Shown: piece after piece, positions 1-7,010 of the stretch
Position numbering within the stretch: position 1 is the first letter of the stretch
Layout of the letters: the number at the start of each line of letters is the position of its first letter
Origin: JAJEEA01 sp965243615
GTDB lineage: Bacteria; Acidobacteriota; Vicinamibacteria; Vicinamibacterales; UBA8438
Length of the DNA: 64,000 nucleotides
NCBI GenBank assembly: GCA_965243615.1
Contig: CBDEVO010000003.1
Location: 5,022,001-5,086,000 of the forward strand
Reading direction: 5' to 3'
Program-made: the position numbers and the translations under genes
Notes under the pieces: generated by a model
Told to the model about the DNA's origin: nothing
What the model saw: the letters and a program-made list of their open reading frames with translations, nothing else
Databases searched by the model: none

Positions 1-2
1 TC

Positions 3-239
3 CGGGACACCGCCGACGCCGCCGCCCGCCTCGTCAAGCGGCTCTACCTCTACATGAACAACCACTTCGCCGCGAAGTCGGTGGCCAACGCGGCCACCCT
101 GAAGCACCAGCTCGGCCTGGAGGTGCCCGGCACGTGGCGCGGGGAGATGGTGGCGCGCTATCCGGAGCTGGACGGCGTCGTCACGACGGGCTCGTCGCGG
201 GCGCCGCTGCTGCCGATCGGTGGACCGGTGCGAGCGTGA
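3..239 (+). CDS. DUF72 (YecE-like) family protein, C-terminal fragment
   Basis: This is the last 78 residues of a protein whose start lies outside the window. The reading frame is open from base 3 to the TGA ending at 239. The segment LYLYMNNHFAAKSVANA followed by a leucine-rich helix matches the conserved C-terminal end of DUF72 (YecE) proteins, where an aromatic-NN-H stretch closes the TIM-barrel-like fold. The family is widespread and its biochemical role is not settled. The tail after the domain (about 30 residues, GVVTTGSSRAPLLPIGG) is low in recognisable features. The gene runs toward the degraded toxin-antitoxin genes that follow. Recognition rests on the short conserved end only. Confidence 0.7.
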   Translation, partial: RDTADAAARLVKRLYLYMNNHFAAKSVANAATLKHQLGLEVPGTWRGEMVARYPELDGVVTTGSSRAPLLPIGGPVRA

Positions 240-291
240 TGGGCGCTCCGGCAATGCACCCGTGGGATCCAGATTGCGAACTACAATCAGA

Positions 292-411
292 GTTGTGGCC
301 CGGCTGCACGTCGTCGTCTTCACCGAACGCGACAACCGCGTCCGCATCATCAGCTTGCGCAAGGCCAATCCAAGAGAGGAACAGCGCCATGCCCGGCAAC
401 GTCGACCGTGA
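292..411 (+). pseudogene. BrnT-type toxin, C-terminal remnant
   Basis: About 40 codons ending in TGA at 411 read VVARLHVVVFTER-DNRVRIISLRKANPREEQRHA. This is the typical last third of BrnT-family toxins (RelE-like ribonucleases), which end in a beta-strand, the RIIS-x-RKA core and a basic helix. The N-terminal two thirds of a normal BrnT (about 90 residues in total) is absent: upstream codons in the same frame do not resemble the family. The remnant overlaps the start of the antitoxin-like gene that follows, the expected BrnT-BrnA order. I infer a dead toxin. Confidence 0.55.
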
Positions 412-737
412 CCTCCAAGGGCTGACCTTCGACGAAAAACGCGGAACGATACGGCGAAGAAGCAGCCATCGCGGCAGGGATTGCCGCCGATCCGGATGCA
501 AGAGAACTGACGGACGGTGATTTCGCCCGGATGCGTCCCGCGTCCGAGGTCATCCCGGCGATCGTCGATGCCTACCGTCGCACACGCGGCAAGCAGAAGG
601 CGCCTGTCAAGGAACAGATCACCATTCGCCTCGATGCGGATGTCGTTGCGCACTTCCGCAACGAGGGACGCGGCTGGCAGACACGGCTCAATGCGGTGCT
701 CCGTCGCGCCGTCTTCAAGACGGCCGACCGGGTGTGA
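389..737 (+). pseudogene. BrnA-like antitoxin, frameshifted
   Basis: The ATG at 389 opens MPGNVDRDLQGLTFDEK, then the family sequence continues in another frame from about 438: AERYGEEAAIAAGIAADPD, ELTDGDFARMRPASEVIP, and finally the ribbon-helix-helix segment KEQITIRLDADVVAHFRNEG with WQTRLNAVLRRA, ending at 737. The KEQITIRLD core is diagnostic for BrnA/COG3514 antitoxins, which bind DNA and neutralise BrnT. The span 389-737 has one base more than a multiple of three, consistent with a single-base insertion near 437. An internal ATG at 531 could still yield a 68-residue product holding the DNA-binding part. It partners the truncated BrnT just upstream. Confidence 0.6.
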
Positions 738-1153
738 GCGGCGACGGGCCGGCGTTCTCGACGTGGTCGATGGACTCCGGGCCGATTCCAGCCTTGCGTG
801 ACCTCCATTCAGCCCTCGCGAGTGCCGGCCCGGTGCCGGCGCCCGGCGCCCGCGTCGTGATCCGCGACGCGGAGTGGGTGATCCGCCGCGTCGACCGCTG
901 CCCGGACGGCGGCTATCTGTTCGTGTGCGACGGCGTCTCGGAGCTCGTGCGGGAGCGCGAGGCTATCTTCCTCACCACCCTGGAGTCCGACATCCAGGTT
1001 CGCGATGCGCTTCGTCGGCAGGCGGGGAAGGAGCTTTTGGATGCTGCGAAGGAGTTGGCTGCGGCCGAGCTTCCACCAACGACCATGGAGGAGGTCCAGA
1101 GGGAAGTCGATGCCGTCCGGGCGGAGAGGCGCTGGCGTGCGGCTGGTGCTTGA
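734..1153 (+). pseudogene. Hybrid ORF: SNF2-like helicase N-terminus joined to PIN-antitoxin tail
   Basis: This 139-residue ORF starts with GTG at 734, overlapping the previous stop by 4 nt. Residues about 30-80 (PGARVVIRDAEWVIRRVDRC, then VCDGVSELVREREAIFLTTLE) match the conserved N-terminal module of large SNF2-type helicases found in phage-defence loci (DrmD-like). The ATPase core never follows. From about residue 87 the sequence becomes LRRQAGKELLDAAKELAAAE and then MEEVQREVDAVRAERR, typical of the small antitoxin that precedes PIN-domain toxins. A PIN gene does follow directly and overlaps by 17 nt. The ORF therefore looks like a fusion made by deletion between two genes. The helicase assignment is from memory of the family and is less certain than the antitoxin tail. 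Confidence 0.45.
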
Positions 1154-1569
1154 TACCAACGTGGTCGTGTCGGCACTTGAGGCGGACCACCCGAGCGACT
1201 GCTTGACTTGGCCGTGAGCAGCGAGAACGCCGTGTTCTCGAGCGCGGTCCTTCTCGAGGAACTGGCCGGAGTGCTCGAACGCGGAGAGTTCAGCGCAGCG
1301 TTGGCTTCGCGCGACCTCACCCCGGCGCTCCTGACCAGGCGGTACGGGGCGGTCACGACGCTGGTCGGACCGATGCCGGTGGATCGGGCCGTGCCGGCGG
1401 ACGCCGACGACGATCACGTGATAGGAGCGGCGTTGGGCGCGCGAGCGGATGCCATCGCAACCTCGATAGAAACCTGCTGGACCTGGATCCGTACCGCGGA
1501 ATCCGGATTCTCGCTCCGGCAGCGGTACTGGAGCTCGTGAACTTGCGGCAAGGCGGAACCCATGCGTGA
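1137..1569 (+). pseudogene. PIN-domain toxin (COG1569-like), two frameshifts
   Basis: A GTG at 1137 opens VRLVLDTNVVVSAL, the N-terminus of a PIN ribonuclease with its first catalytic Asp (LDTN). The family sequence then jumps frame near 1177 to GGPPERLLDLAVSSENAVFS, SAVLLEELAGVLERGEF, and DADDDHVIGAALGARADAI, which holds the second acidic cluster. It jumps again near 1464 to DRNLLDLDPYRGIRILAP and the TGA at 1569. Put together, the three pieces give a full-length PIN toxin of about 140 residues. Its antitoxin tail lies in the preceding hybrid ORF. Two independent shifts argue for an inactive gene; assembly error at both sites is less likely. Confidence 0.7.
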
Positions 1570-2050
1570 TCGAAGCGCAGACGAATCGCCGATGTCGGTC
1601 GGGACCGGGACGGTCCGAGCTCAGGGACCGCACACACCACCGTCTGCCTGGCTGGCGAGTGTCCTGCAAGCCCTGGCGGAGCTGGACGACGAGATCCTGG
1701 AGGACAACCTTCCGGAAATCAGGCCGTCCGTCAGGAAGGAGGCCGAGCGCGTCATCGTCGGCTTGGCGCGACACCCGTGGGCCCCGACGGTCTATCCCAC
1801 GCGGGATGCTGAGGTCGCCATCCACTTCAAGTCGCCGGATTCGCCCGATTCCGTCGTCGTCCTCCTGGACAATCACGGACGCGCCGAGTGCTACGCCTAC
1901 ACACATGGGCACAGTCGCCGCGCCCGCTACGACGCTTCGTCGGACCTCCCCGACGGGTTCGTCACGGAGCAGTTGGTGGCCCTGATGCCGCCGAGGGTGA
2001 TGTCGACCCGTGACCCGCGACCCTCAAGAGGTTTCAAGGGAACCAGGTAG
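1562..2050 (+). CDS. Conserved-looking hypothetical protein
   Basis: 162 residues from an ATG that overlaps the end of the PIN pseudogene (ATGCGTGA at 1562-1569), which suggests former translational coupling. An internal ATG at 1594 is an alternative start. The core has helices around LASVLQALAELDDEILEDN and a beta-rich half around VVVLLDNHGRAECYAYTHG. It has no signal peptide or membrane segment. I do not recognise a named family; similar proteins sit beside toxin-antitoxin genes in my recollection, but that is weak evidence. The last 20 or so codons (after VALMPP) lie antisense to the end of the HicB-like remnant, so the natural C-terminus is probably lost at that junction. Confidence 0.45.
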   Translation: MRDRSADESPMSVGTGTVRAQGPHTPPSAWLASVLQALAELDDEILEDNLPEIRPSVRKEAERVIVGLARHPWAPTVYPTRDAEVAIHFKSPDSPDSVVVLLDNHGRAECYAYTHGHSRRARYDASSDLPDGFVTEQLVALMPPRVMSTRDPRPSRGFKGTR

Positions 2051-2288
2051 AACAGTGCGCCGGCCGACTCCGGGTCGGCCATCACCTCCTCAATGCCCGA
2101 CGGCGCCGGCGGGCTTCGCCATCCTCTCGCATGCCGTGAACGTACAGCGCCTGCGCCGCCGCGGCGAATGCCACGGCTTCGCCGGGCGAACGTCCAGGCG
2201 AACGTCCCGCCGTGACGCAACCGGGCGGGTCGGGGAACACGAGGTTCCCGTCGCCGCCGTCTTCCCCGGCGACGAGACCGACGTGCTG
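1927..2288 (-). pseudogene. HicB-like antitoxin remnant, frameshifted
   Basis: On the minus strand, one frame reads HVGLVAGEDG, NLVFPDPPGCVTAGRSPG and ALYVHGMREDGEA. The next frame continues PPAPSGIEEVMADPESAGAL and FYLVPLKPLEGRGSRVDITL. Together they match HicB antitoxins: the FPDLPGC partially inactive RNase-H-like core, the EDGE-x-IPAPSSLEEV linker, and a ribbon-helix-helix end of the VDITL type. A one-base shift near 2107 breaks the frame. The unit RSPG is tandemly duplicated (12 bp, around 2186-2210). No start codon of the usual type precedes HVGLV, and no HicA toxin is adjacent. I infer an orphan, inactive antitoxin. Confidence 0.55.
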
Positions 2289-2452
2289 CCCGGGGACCGA
2301 TGACGTGCGCCACCGCCAACCACGCTGTCCCGTCGTCGAAGCGGCCGCTTCCGGGCAGGCGTCAAGGGGCGCGAGCCCGACGTTGGGCACGGCGCTTGCA
2401 GCCAGACTACCGGAGGGCCAGCGGAGTGGGCGCTCCAGGGCGCGCGGAGAAG

Positions 2453-3445
2453 ATGCACGACGGGACCTACAAGAAGGTGTTCGCCTTCCCCCGCATGGTC
2501 GAAGACCTACTGCGCGGCTTCGTGGCAGGTCTCCGGGTGGACGACATCGACTTCTCCACGCTGCGGAAGCTGCCGGCCGAGTACGTCAGCGACGACCTGC
2601 TCAAGCGGCACGGCGATGCCGTGTGGCAGGTTCGTCTGCACGGGGGGCATTGGCTGTATCTGGTGGTGCTGCTGGAGTTCCAGTCGCGGGACGAGCCCCG
2701 GATGGCCCTGCGCATCCTGACCTACACGGGCCTCCTGTACGGGGAGCTGGTCCGCAGCGGCGAGGTGGCGGCGGGCGTACCGTTGCCGCCCGTGCTCCCG
2801 GTGGTGCTGTACAACGGCGCGCGGCCATGGCGGGCGGCGCGAGAGATGCGAGAATTGATCGCAACCGTCGGGCCTGAGCTCGCGCGGTATCAGCCGGCCC
2901 AGCGGTATCACGTGGTTGACGAGCGGCGCCTCGCGGAGGACGATCTCCCCTACGGCAACCTGATGACGTCGGTCGTCCGGCTCGAGCAGAGCCGTTCGGC
3001 GGCAGACTTGGTGCGCGTGCTGGAGTCGCTGTCGGCGACGCTGAGCGATCCGCGTGAAACGGAGCTGCGGCGTGTCTTCGTCGACTGGGTGCGACGACTG
3101 GCAGAGCGGCTGGCGCCCCCCGGCGCGGCTTCGCCGCCGATGCGCACGCTCGAGGAGTTGAAGATGACGTTGGAGGAACGCGTCGCCGAGTGGCCGAAGC
3201 AGTGGCTGCGGGAAGGCATCGAACAGGGCATCGAACAGGGACTCAGGCACGAACGCGCGCTTCTGCGCCGGCAGGCGGCGTTGCGGTTCGGCGAAGAGGC
3301 GGCGGAGCGGGCAGCCCCGGCGCTGGCGCGGATTGCGAGCCCGGAAGGTCTGGCCACCGCGGGCGATTGGATCGTGCGGGCCAACAGCGGCGACGAGTTG
3401 GTCGCGCGGCTGACGCGGCTCGCCGACGAGCGCAGCACGCGCTGA
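2453..3445 (+). CDS. Rpn family recombination-promoting nuclease / putative transposase
   Basis: 330 residues. I chose the ATG at 2453 because MHDGTYKKVFAFPRMVEDLL is the usual start of Rpn (YhgA-like, Transposase_31) proteins. Visible family elements are the early HDGTYKKVF helix, the nuclease core LYLVVLLEFQSRDEPRMALR with the E-x-Q of the PD-(D/E)XK motif, and VPLPPVLPVVLYNGARPW. The C-terminal part (QWLREGIEQGIEQGLRHER, then LRRQAALRFG) is a charged helix followed by a DUF4351-like tail. Rpn proteins are DNA endonucleases linked to recA-independent recombination and, more recently, to phage defence. This is the only apparently intact gene among decayed neighbours. Confidence 0.8.
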   Translation: MHDGTYKKVFAFPRMVEDLLRGFVAGLRVDDIDFSTLRKLPAEYVSDDLLKRHGDAVWQVRLHGGHWLYLVVLLEFQSRDEPRMALRILTYTGLLYGELVRSGEVAAGVPLPPVLPVVLYNGARPWRAAREMRELIATVGPELARYQPAQRYHVVDERRLAEDDLPYGNLMTSVVRLEQSRSAADLVRVLESLSATLSDPRETELRRVFVDWVRRLAERLAPPGAASPPMRTLEELKMTLEERVAEWPKQWLREGIEQGIEQGLRHERALLRRQAALRFGEEAAERAAPALARIASPEGLATAGDWIVRANSGDELVARLTRLADERSTR

Positions 3446-3498
3446 AGGACCAGTCCGCGAACGGCGACGATCTCTCCCGCGTCGCCGGCGACATCACG

Positions 3499-5131
3499 AT
3501 GATTCCCTCCGTCGTCGCCGCCGAGGTCAGCGGCGCGCTCGGCGACTTCCTCGCCACCGGCTTCGGCCCATCGAACCCCGCGCTCGCGCACGTCGTCGAC
3601 GACTTCCTCGCCCAGCCGGAGAACCTCGCCAAGGGGCCGTATCTGTCCATCGCCCTGCCGTTCCAGCCGGCGGCCGAGGGCGGCGAGCCGTTCCGGGAGG
3701 TGCCCCTCGGGTTCACCCCGTACCGCCACCAGCGCACGGCGTTCTCGCGTCTGGCCGCGGGGGTCGGACGGGTCGACGGTGGTGGCCACCGGCACCGGCT
3801 CGGGCAAGACGGAGTGCTTCCTCTTCCCCATCCTCGACTACTGTCGCGAGCGGGCCGGGGCGCCGGGCATCAAGGCCATCCTCGTCTACCCCATGAACGC
3901 ACTCGCCGCGGACCAGGCGCGGCGCATCGCCCGGACCATCTAACGCACGCCGGCGCTGCGCGGCAGGGTCACCGCGGGAGTCGTCGTCGGCCGCGACAAC
4001 CAGCCGCAGCGGTCGGCCCACAAGACGATGGGCCGGGACCACGTCGTCACCGACCGGGACACGCTGCGCGAAAGGCCGCCGGACATCCTGCTGACGAACT
4101 ACAAGATGCTGGACTACTCTGCTGGTCCGGCCGTTCGAACATCGTCGGTCGGCTGCGCCAACAGTCTGCCGGCGGCCAACGACCGCGAGGCGCTCGGGGT
4201 GTTGAACGGTCTGTGCGCCCTGATCTCGGTAGCGCGCCGCCGCGAGGGAACCGGGGGCGGAGGTGCGTTGCGGCCGTTTCTCCAGGTCGGCCTGCACCTC
4301 TGGGTGCGCGAGCTGCGACGCATGGTGTGCAGCCTGTACGAGGACGCGACGTACCTGTTTCCGGCCGCCGCGCCCCCGGGCGTGCCCGGCTTCGACGTGA
4401 CCGTGTGCGGAGCCTGCGGCATGGTCCACCAGGCCGCCGACGTCCCGAGCTGCACCGGATGCGGGTCGGAACGCCTCGTCCGCGTCTTCCAGCCCCTCTC
4501 GGTCGAACCGCGAGGCCGCGGAGACTCCCGGTCGACGAGGCTGAGCCGGAACTGTCCGTACTGCGGTGCGAGCGAGGCGCTGATCATCGTCGGCGCCCGC
4601 GCCGCCAGCCTGCTGAGCGTCGCCCTGGGCCAGGCCCAGGGGTCGCGCTACAACGATGACCGCAAGGTGATCGCCTTCTCGGACAACGTGCAGGACGCCG
4701 CCCATCGCGCCGGGTTCTTCGCGGCGCGGACGGCCGGCACCGCGGTGCGGTCGGCCATCGCCCAGGTCGTCGACCGGAACGACGGCATCGCCCTGGCGGA
4801 CCTCCCCGAGAGGGTGGAGACGTGGTGGCGCGACAAGGGGGTCAACCCCGCGGCGTTCGACGACGAGCGCTTCGTCAGCGAGTTCATCGCGCCCGACCGG
4901 CTATGGCGGCGCGACTTCGTGACGCTGCAACGCGAGGGCCGCTTGCCGGCCGGCTCGCGACTGCCGGGGGCCGGCGCCGAGCGGCTGCGCTGGGACACTC
5001 TGGCCGAGCTCGACTACCGGTCGGCCATCGGCCGCACCCTGGAACGGACCCGCGCCGCCGCGGTCGGCGCGGACCGCGAGGCCCTGGAGCGGGCGTGCCG
5101 CGGCGCACACCTGCGCATCCGGGAGCAGTGA
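3499..5131 (+). pseudogene. Large DEAD/DEAH-box helicase (defence-type), broken
   Basis: The start MIPSVVAAEVSGALGDFLATG and the segment FTPYRHQRTAFSRLAA are followed, after a frameshift near 3765, by STVVATGTGSGKTECFLFPI (Walker A, motif I) and AILVYPMNALAADQARRIA (motif Ia). A TAA at 3941 interrupts the frame; LRERPPDILLTNYKMLDY follows. After a further shift near 4116 the sequence jumps to ALRPFLQVGLHLWVRELRRM, two zinc-ribbon-like CxxC pairs (CGACGM/CTGCG and NCPYCG), and KVIAFSDNVQDAAHRAGFFA. The DExH box and several hundred residues around it are missing, as is everything after 5131. The order resembles the giant helicases of Druantia-like defence loci. This is certainly non-functional as a helicase. 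Confidence 0.75.
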
Positions 5132-5132
5132 T

Positions 5133-5498
5133 TCGTCGCTGCGCGGGGTCTGCGTCGTCGCCCGCACCAGGCACGAGCGCGACGCCATCGCGGCCACGCT
5201 GGGCGAGCACGGTGTGGCGTATCTCCCACTCGAAGCCGGCGCCGTCGACTCGGCAGAGAAGGAGGGTGTCAGGCTCGCGACCATGCACCGCGTCAAGGGC
5301 CTGGAGTTCGACCGCGTCGTCATGGCCAGCGTCAACGCCGACCTGGTGCCCCTGCCCGCCGCCGTCAACGCGCGCGGCGACGCCGTGGAGCGGGAATCGG
5401 CCGAAACCGAGGAACGGGCGCTGGTCTACGTGGCGGCGACGCGCGCGAAGAAAGAGCTGCTGGTGCTGAGCTTCGACGAGCCGAGCCGTCTGCTGTAG
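5133..5498 (+). pseudogene. UvrD/PcrA-family helicase, C-terminal fragment
   Basis: From 5133, directly after the stop of the previous fragment, an open frame reads VVARTRHERDAIAATLGEHG, GVRLATMHRVKGLEFDRVVM, and ERALVYVAATRAKKELLVLS to TAG at 5498. The H-x-x-KGLE and LVYVAATRAK motifs are the last motifs (V and VI) of superfamily 1 UvrD-type helicases. Walker A, Walker B and the 1A/1B domains are absent. An ATG/GTG is not obvious at the fragment start, so it is read as debris. Its position right after a superfamily 2 helicase fragment suggests that deletions joined two different defence helicases. Confidence 0.7.
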
Positions 5499-5589
5499 CG
5501 CGAGGCAGCCCCGCCGGCCCGGGGCGACACCGCGCCGTCACACCGAAGCCGGCGCGGGCCATCGCACACGCCGGTGACTCTCCCAGGCG

Positions 5590-6735
5590 TCAGCGCAACA
5601 CCGCGCCATCCCACAGCCGCTTCAGGAAGTCGAGCACGGGCAGCACGTGCACGTCGTCCCACAGGGCGGCGCGGCGCCCGAGGTAGACGCCGTAGCAGGT
5701 CGCGGGATGAGGGAGATGCTCCCGGACCCGGCGGAAGCCGCGGTTGAACCGCTTGTCCCAGCGCGCCGAGGCCTTGACCTCGATGGCGACGAAGCCGGCC
5801 GCCGTCTCGCAGAGCGCGTCCACCTCGGCACCATCGTAGCTCCGCCAGTAGTGCAGCGGGTAGTGCCGACCCGAGTAGCTCAGATAGGCGCGGAGCTCGT
5901 TGACGACGAACGTCTCGACCAGCGGCCCGAGCTCTTCCGGGGTCGGCGGATAAGGCAGGCGGCCCGACAGGGCCCGGACCACGCCGCAGTCGAAGAAGTA
6001 GAACTTGCTCTGCTGCACCTGCCTGGTCGCGGACTTCAGCTTCCAGGCCGGCAGCCAGGACCCGATCAGCGTGTCGACCAGAATCGCGAAGTGGCTCTGC
6101 ACGGTCCGGCGGTCGATGCCGGCGTCGCGCGCGATCGACGCGGCATTGGTGGCCTGGGCGTTCTGCCGGGCGGCGATCTCCAGGAAACGGGCGAAGGCGC
6201 CGACGTTGCGGGTCAGCGCTTCCGCCTGAACCTCCTGCGCCAGGTAGGTCTGGGCGTACGTGCGCAGGTAGTCCCGGGGGCTGCCGACCGCGAGGGCCAT
6301 GGGGAGCGTGCCCTGGGAGAACGCGCGATCGAGATCGAGGTCGAAGTCGACCTCGGCCGACACCAGCGGGAACATCGTGGTGGTGACGGCGCGCCCCGCC
6401 AGCAGGTTGACGCCGCGCCGCCGGAGCTTGCGGGCGCTCGATCCGGACAGCACGAAGCGCAGGCGGCGGGACTCGATCAGCCGGTGCACCTCGTTCAGGA
6501 GCTCGGGGACCCTCTGCACCTCGTCGACCACCGCCCACGCGCCGGCGGGCAGGCCGGCGAGCTCCCGGTAGAGGGCGCCGGGGTCCTTGCTCAGCCTGAG
6601 CGCCTCGCCGGTGTCGAGGAGGTCGTAGATGGCCGCGTCCGGAAAGCGGTCGCGTATCCAAGTGGTCTTGCCGGTGCCCCGGGGACCGAACAGGAAGACC
6701 GACCGCTCGGGGGTCGGGAGCAACCTGGCGTACAT
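5590..6735 (-). CDS. AAA ATPase with DUF4143 domain
   Basis: 381 residues starting MYARLLPTPERSVFLFGPRG. Walker A is FGPRGTGKTT (about residues 16-25), and a Walker-B-like AVVDEVQRVPELL and the sensor-type RFVLSGSSARKL follow. The C-terminal half is DUF4143: SWLPAWKLKSATRQVQQSKF, FYFFDCGVVRALSG, ETFVVNELRAYLSYSG, and the nuclease-like YWRSYDGAEVDALCE with VAIEVKASARWDKRF. This E-VD...E-K arrangement is reminiscent of a restriction-endonuclease-like fold. The family is common and linked to mobile regions; its function is unknown. The length is normal and no frameshift is seen. A perfect palindrome lies 3 bp upstream of the start. The gene closes the decayed island. Confidence 0.85.
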   Translation of the reverse strand: MYARLLPTPERSVFLFGPRGTGKTTWIRDRFPDAAIYDLLDTGEALRLSKDPGALYRELAGLPAGAWAVVDEVQRVPELLNEVHRLIESRRLRFVLSGSSARKLRRRGVNLLAGRAVTTTMFPLVSAEVDFDLDLDRAFSQGTLPMALAVGSPRDYLRTYAQTYLAQEVQAEALTRNVGAFARFLEIAARQNAQATNAASIARDAGIDRRTVQSHFAILVDTLIGSWLPAWKLKSATRQVQQSKFYFFDCGVVRALSGRLPYPPTPEELGPLVETFVVNELRAYLSYSGRHYPLHYWRSYDGAEVDALCETAAGFVAIEVKASARWDKRFNRGFRRVREHLPHPATCYGVYLGRRAALWDDVHVLPVLDFLKRLWDGAVLR

Positions 6736-6737
6736 GG

Positions 6738-6764
6738 TGTCCTATTTTACCTGAAAATAGGACA
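6738..6764. promoter_or_regulatory. Perfect 11-bp inverted repeat at the DUF4143 ATPase start
   Basis: TGTCCTATTTT (6738-6748) and AAAATAGGACA (6754-6764) are exact reverse complements around a 5-nt spacer. The element is strikingly AT-rich in this GC-rich DNA and ends 2 nt before the ATG of the ATPase gene on the minus strand, covering the place of its ribosome-binding site. It could be an operator for autoregulation or an mRNA hairpin that hides the start. I recall AT-rich palindromes before other DUF4143 genes, but cannot verify that here. Confidence 0.7.
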
Positions 6765-7010
6765 TATATGACGCCACTTGTCCACGGCGATCGAATGCGG
6801 ACTCGCGCTACATCCCGACCGCGGAGCGACTGGTAGCCCGATGCCCGGCGCGCCCGAACCGAGGCTGCACGGCTTGCGCAGCAACCGACTCCCGACCTCG
6901 AGCGAAGGTTGCGGCTCGCACGGCCCCGGCGACCGCCGCATCCGGTCGTTCGGCTCGCGGATCTCCTGTCGTTGGACGGTTACGCTCCCACCGCCGCCCG
7001 CTGGTGGCAG

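Noticed and set aside
2010..2303. Plus-strand ORFs between the hypothetical protein and the Rpn gene
   Set aside because: They are antisense to the HicB-like remnant, which has clear family motifs.
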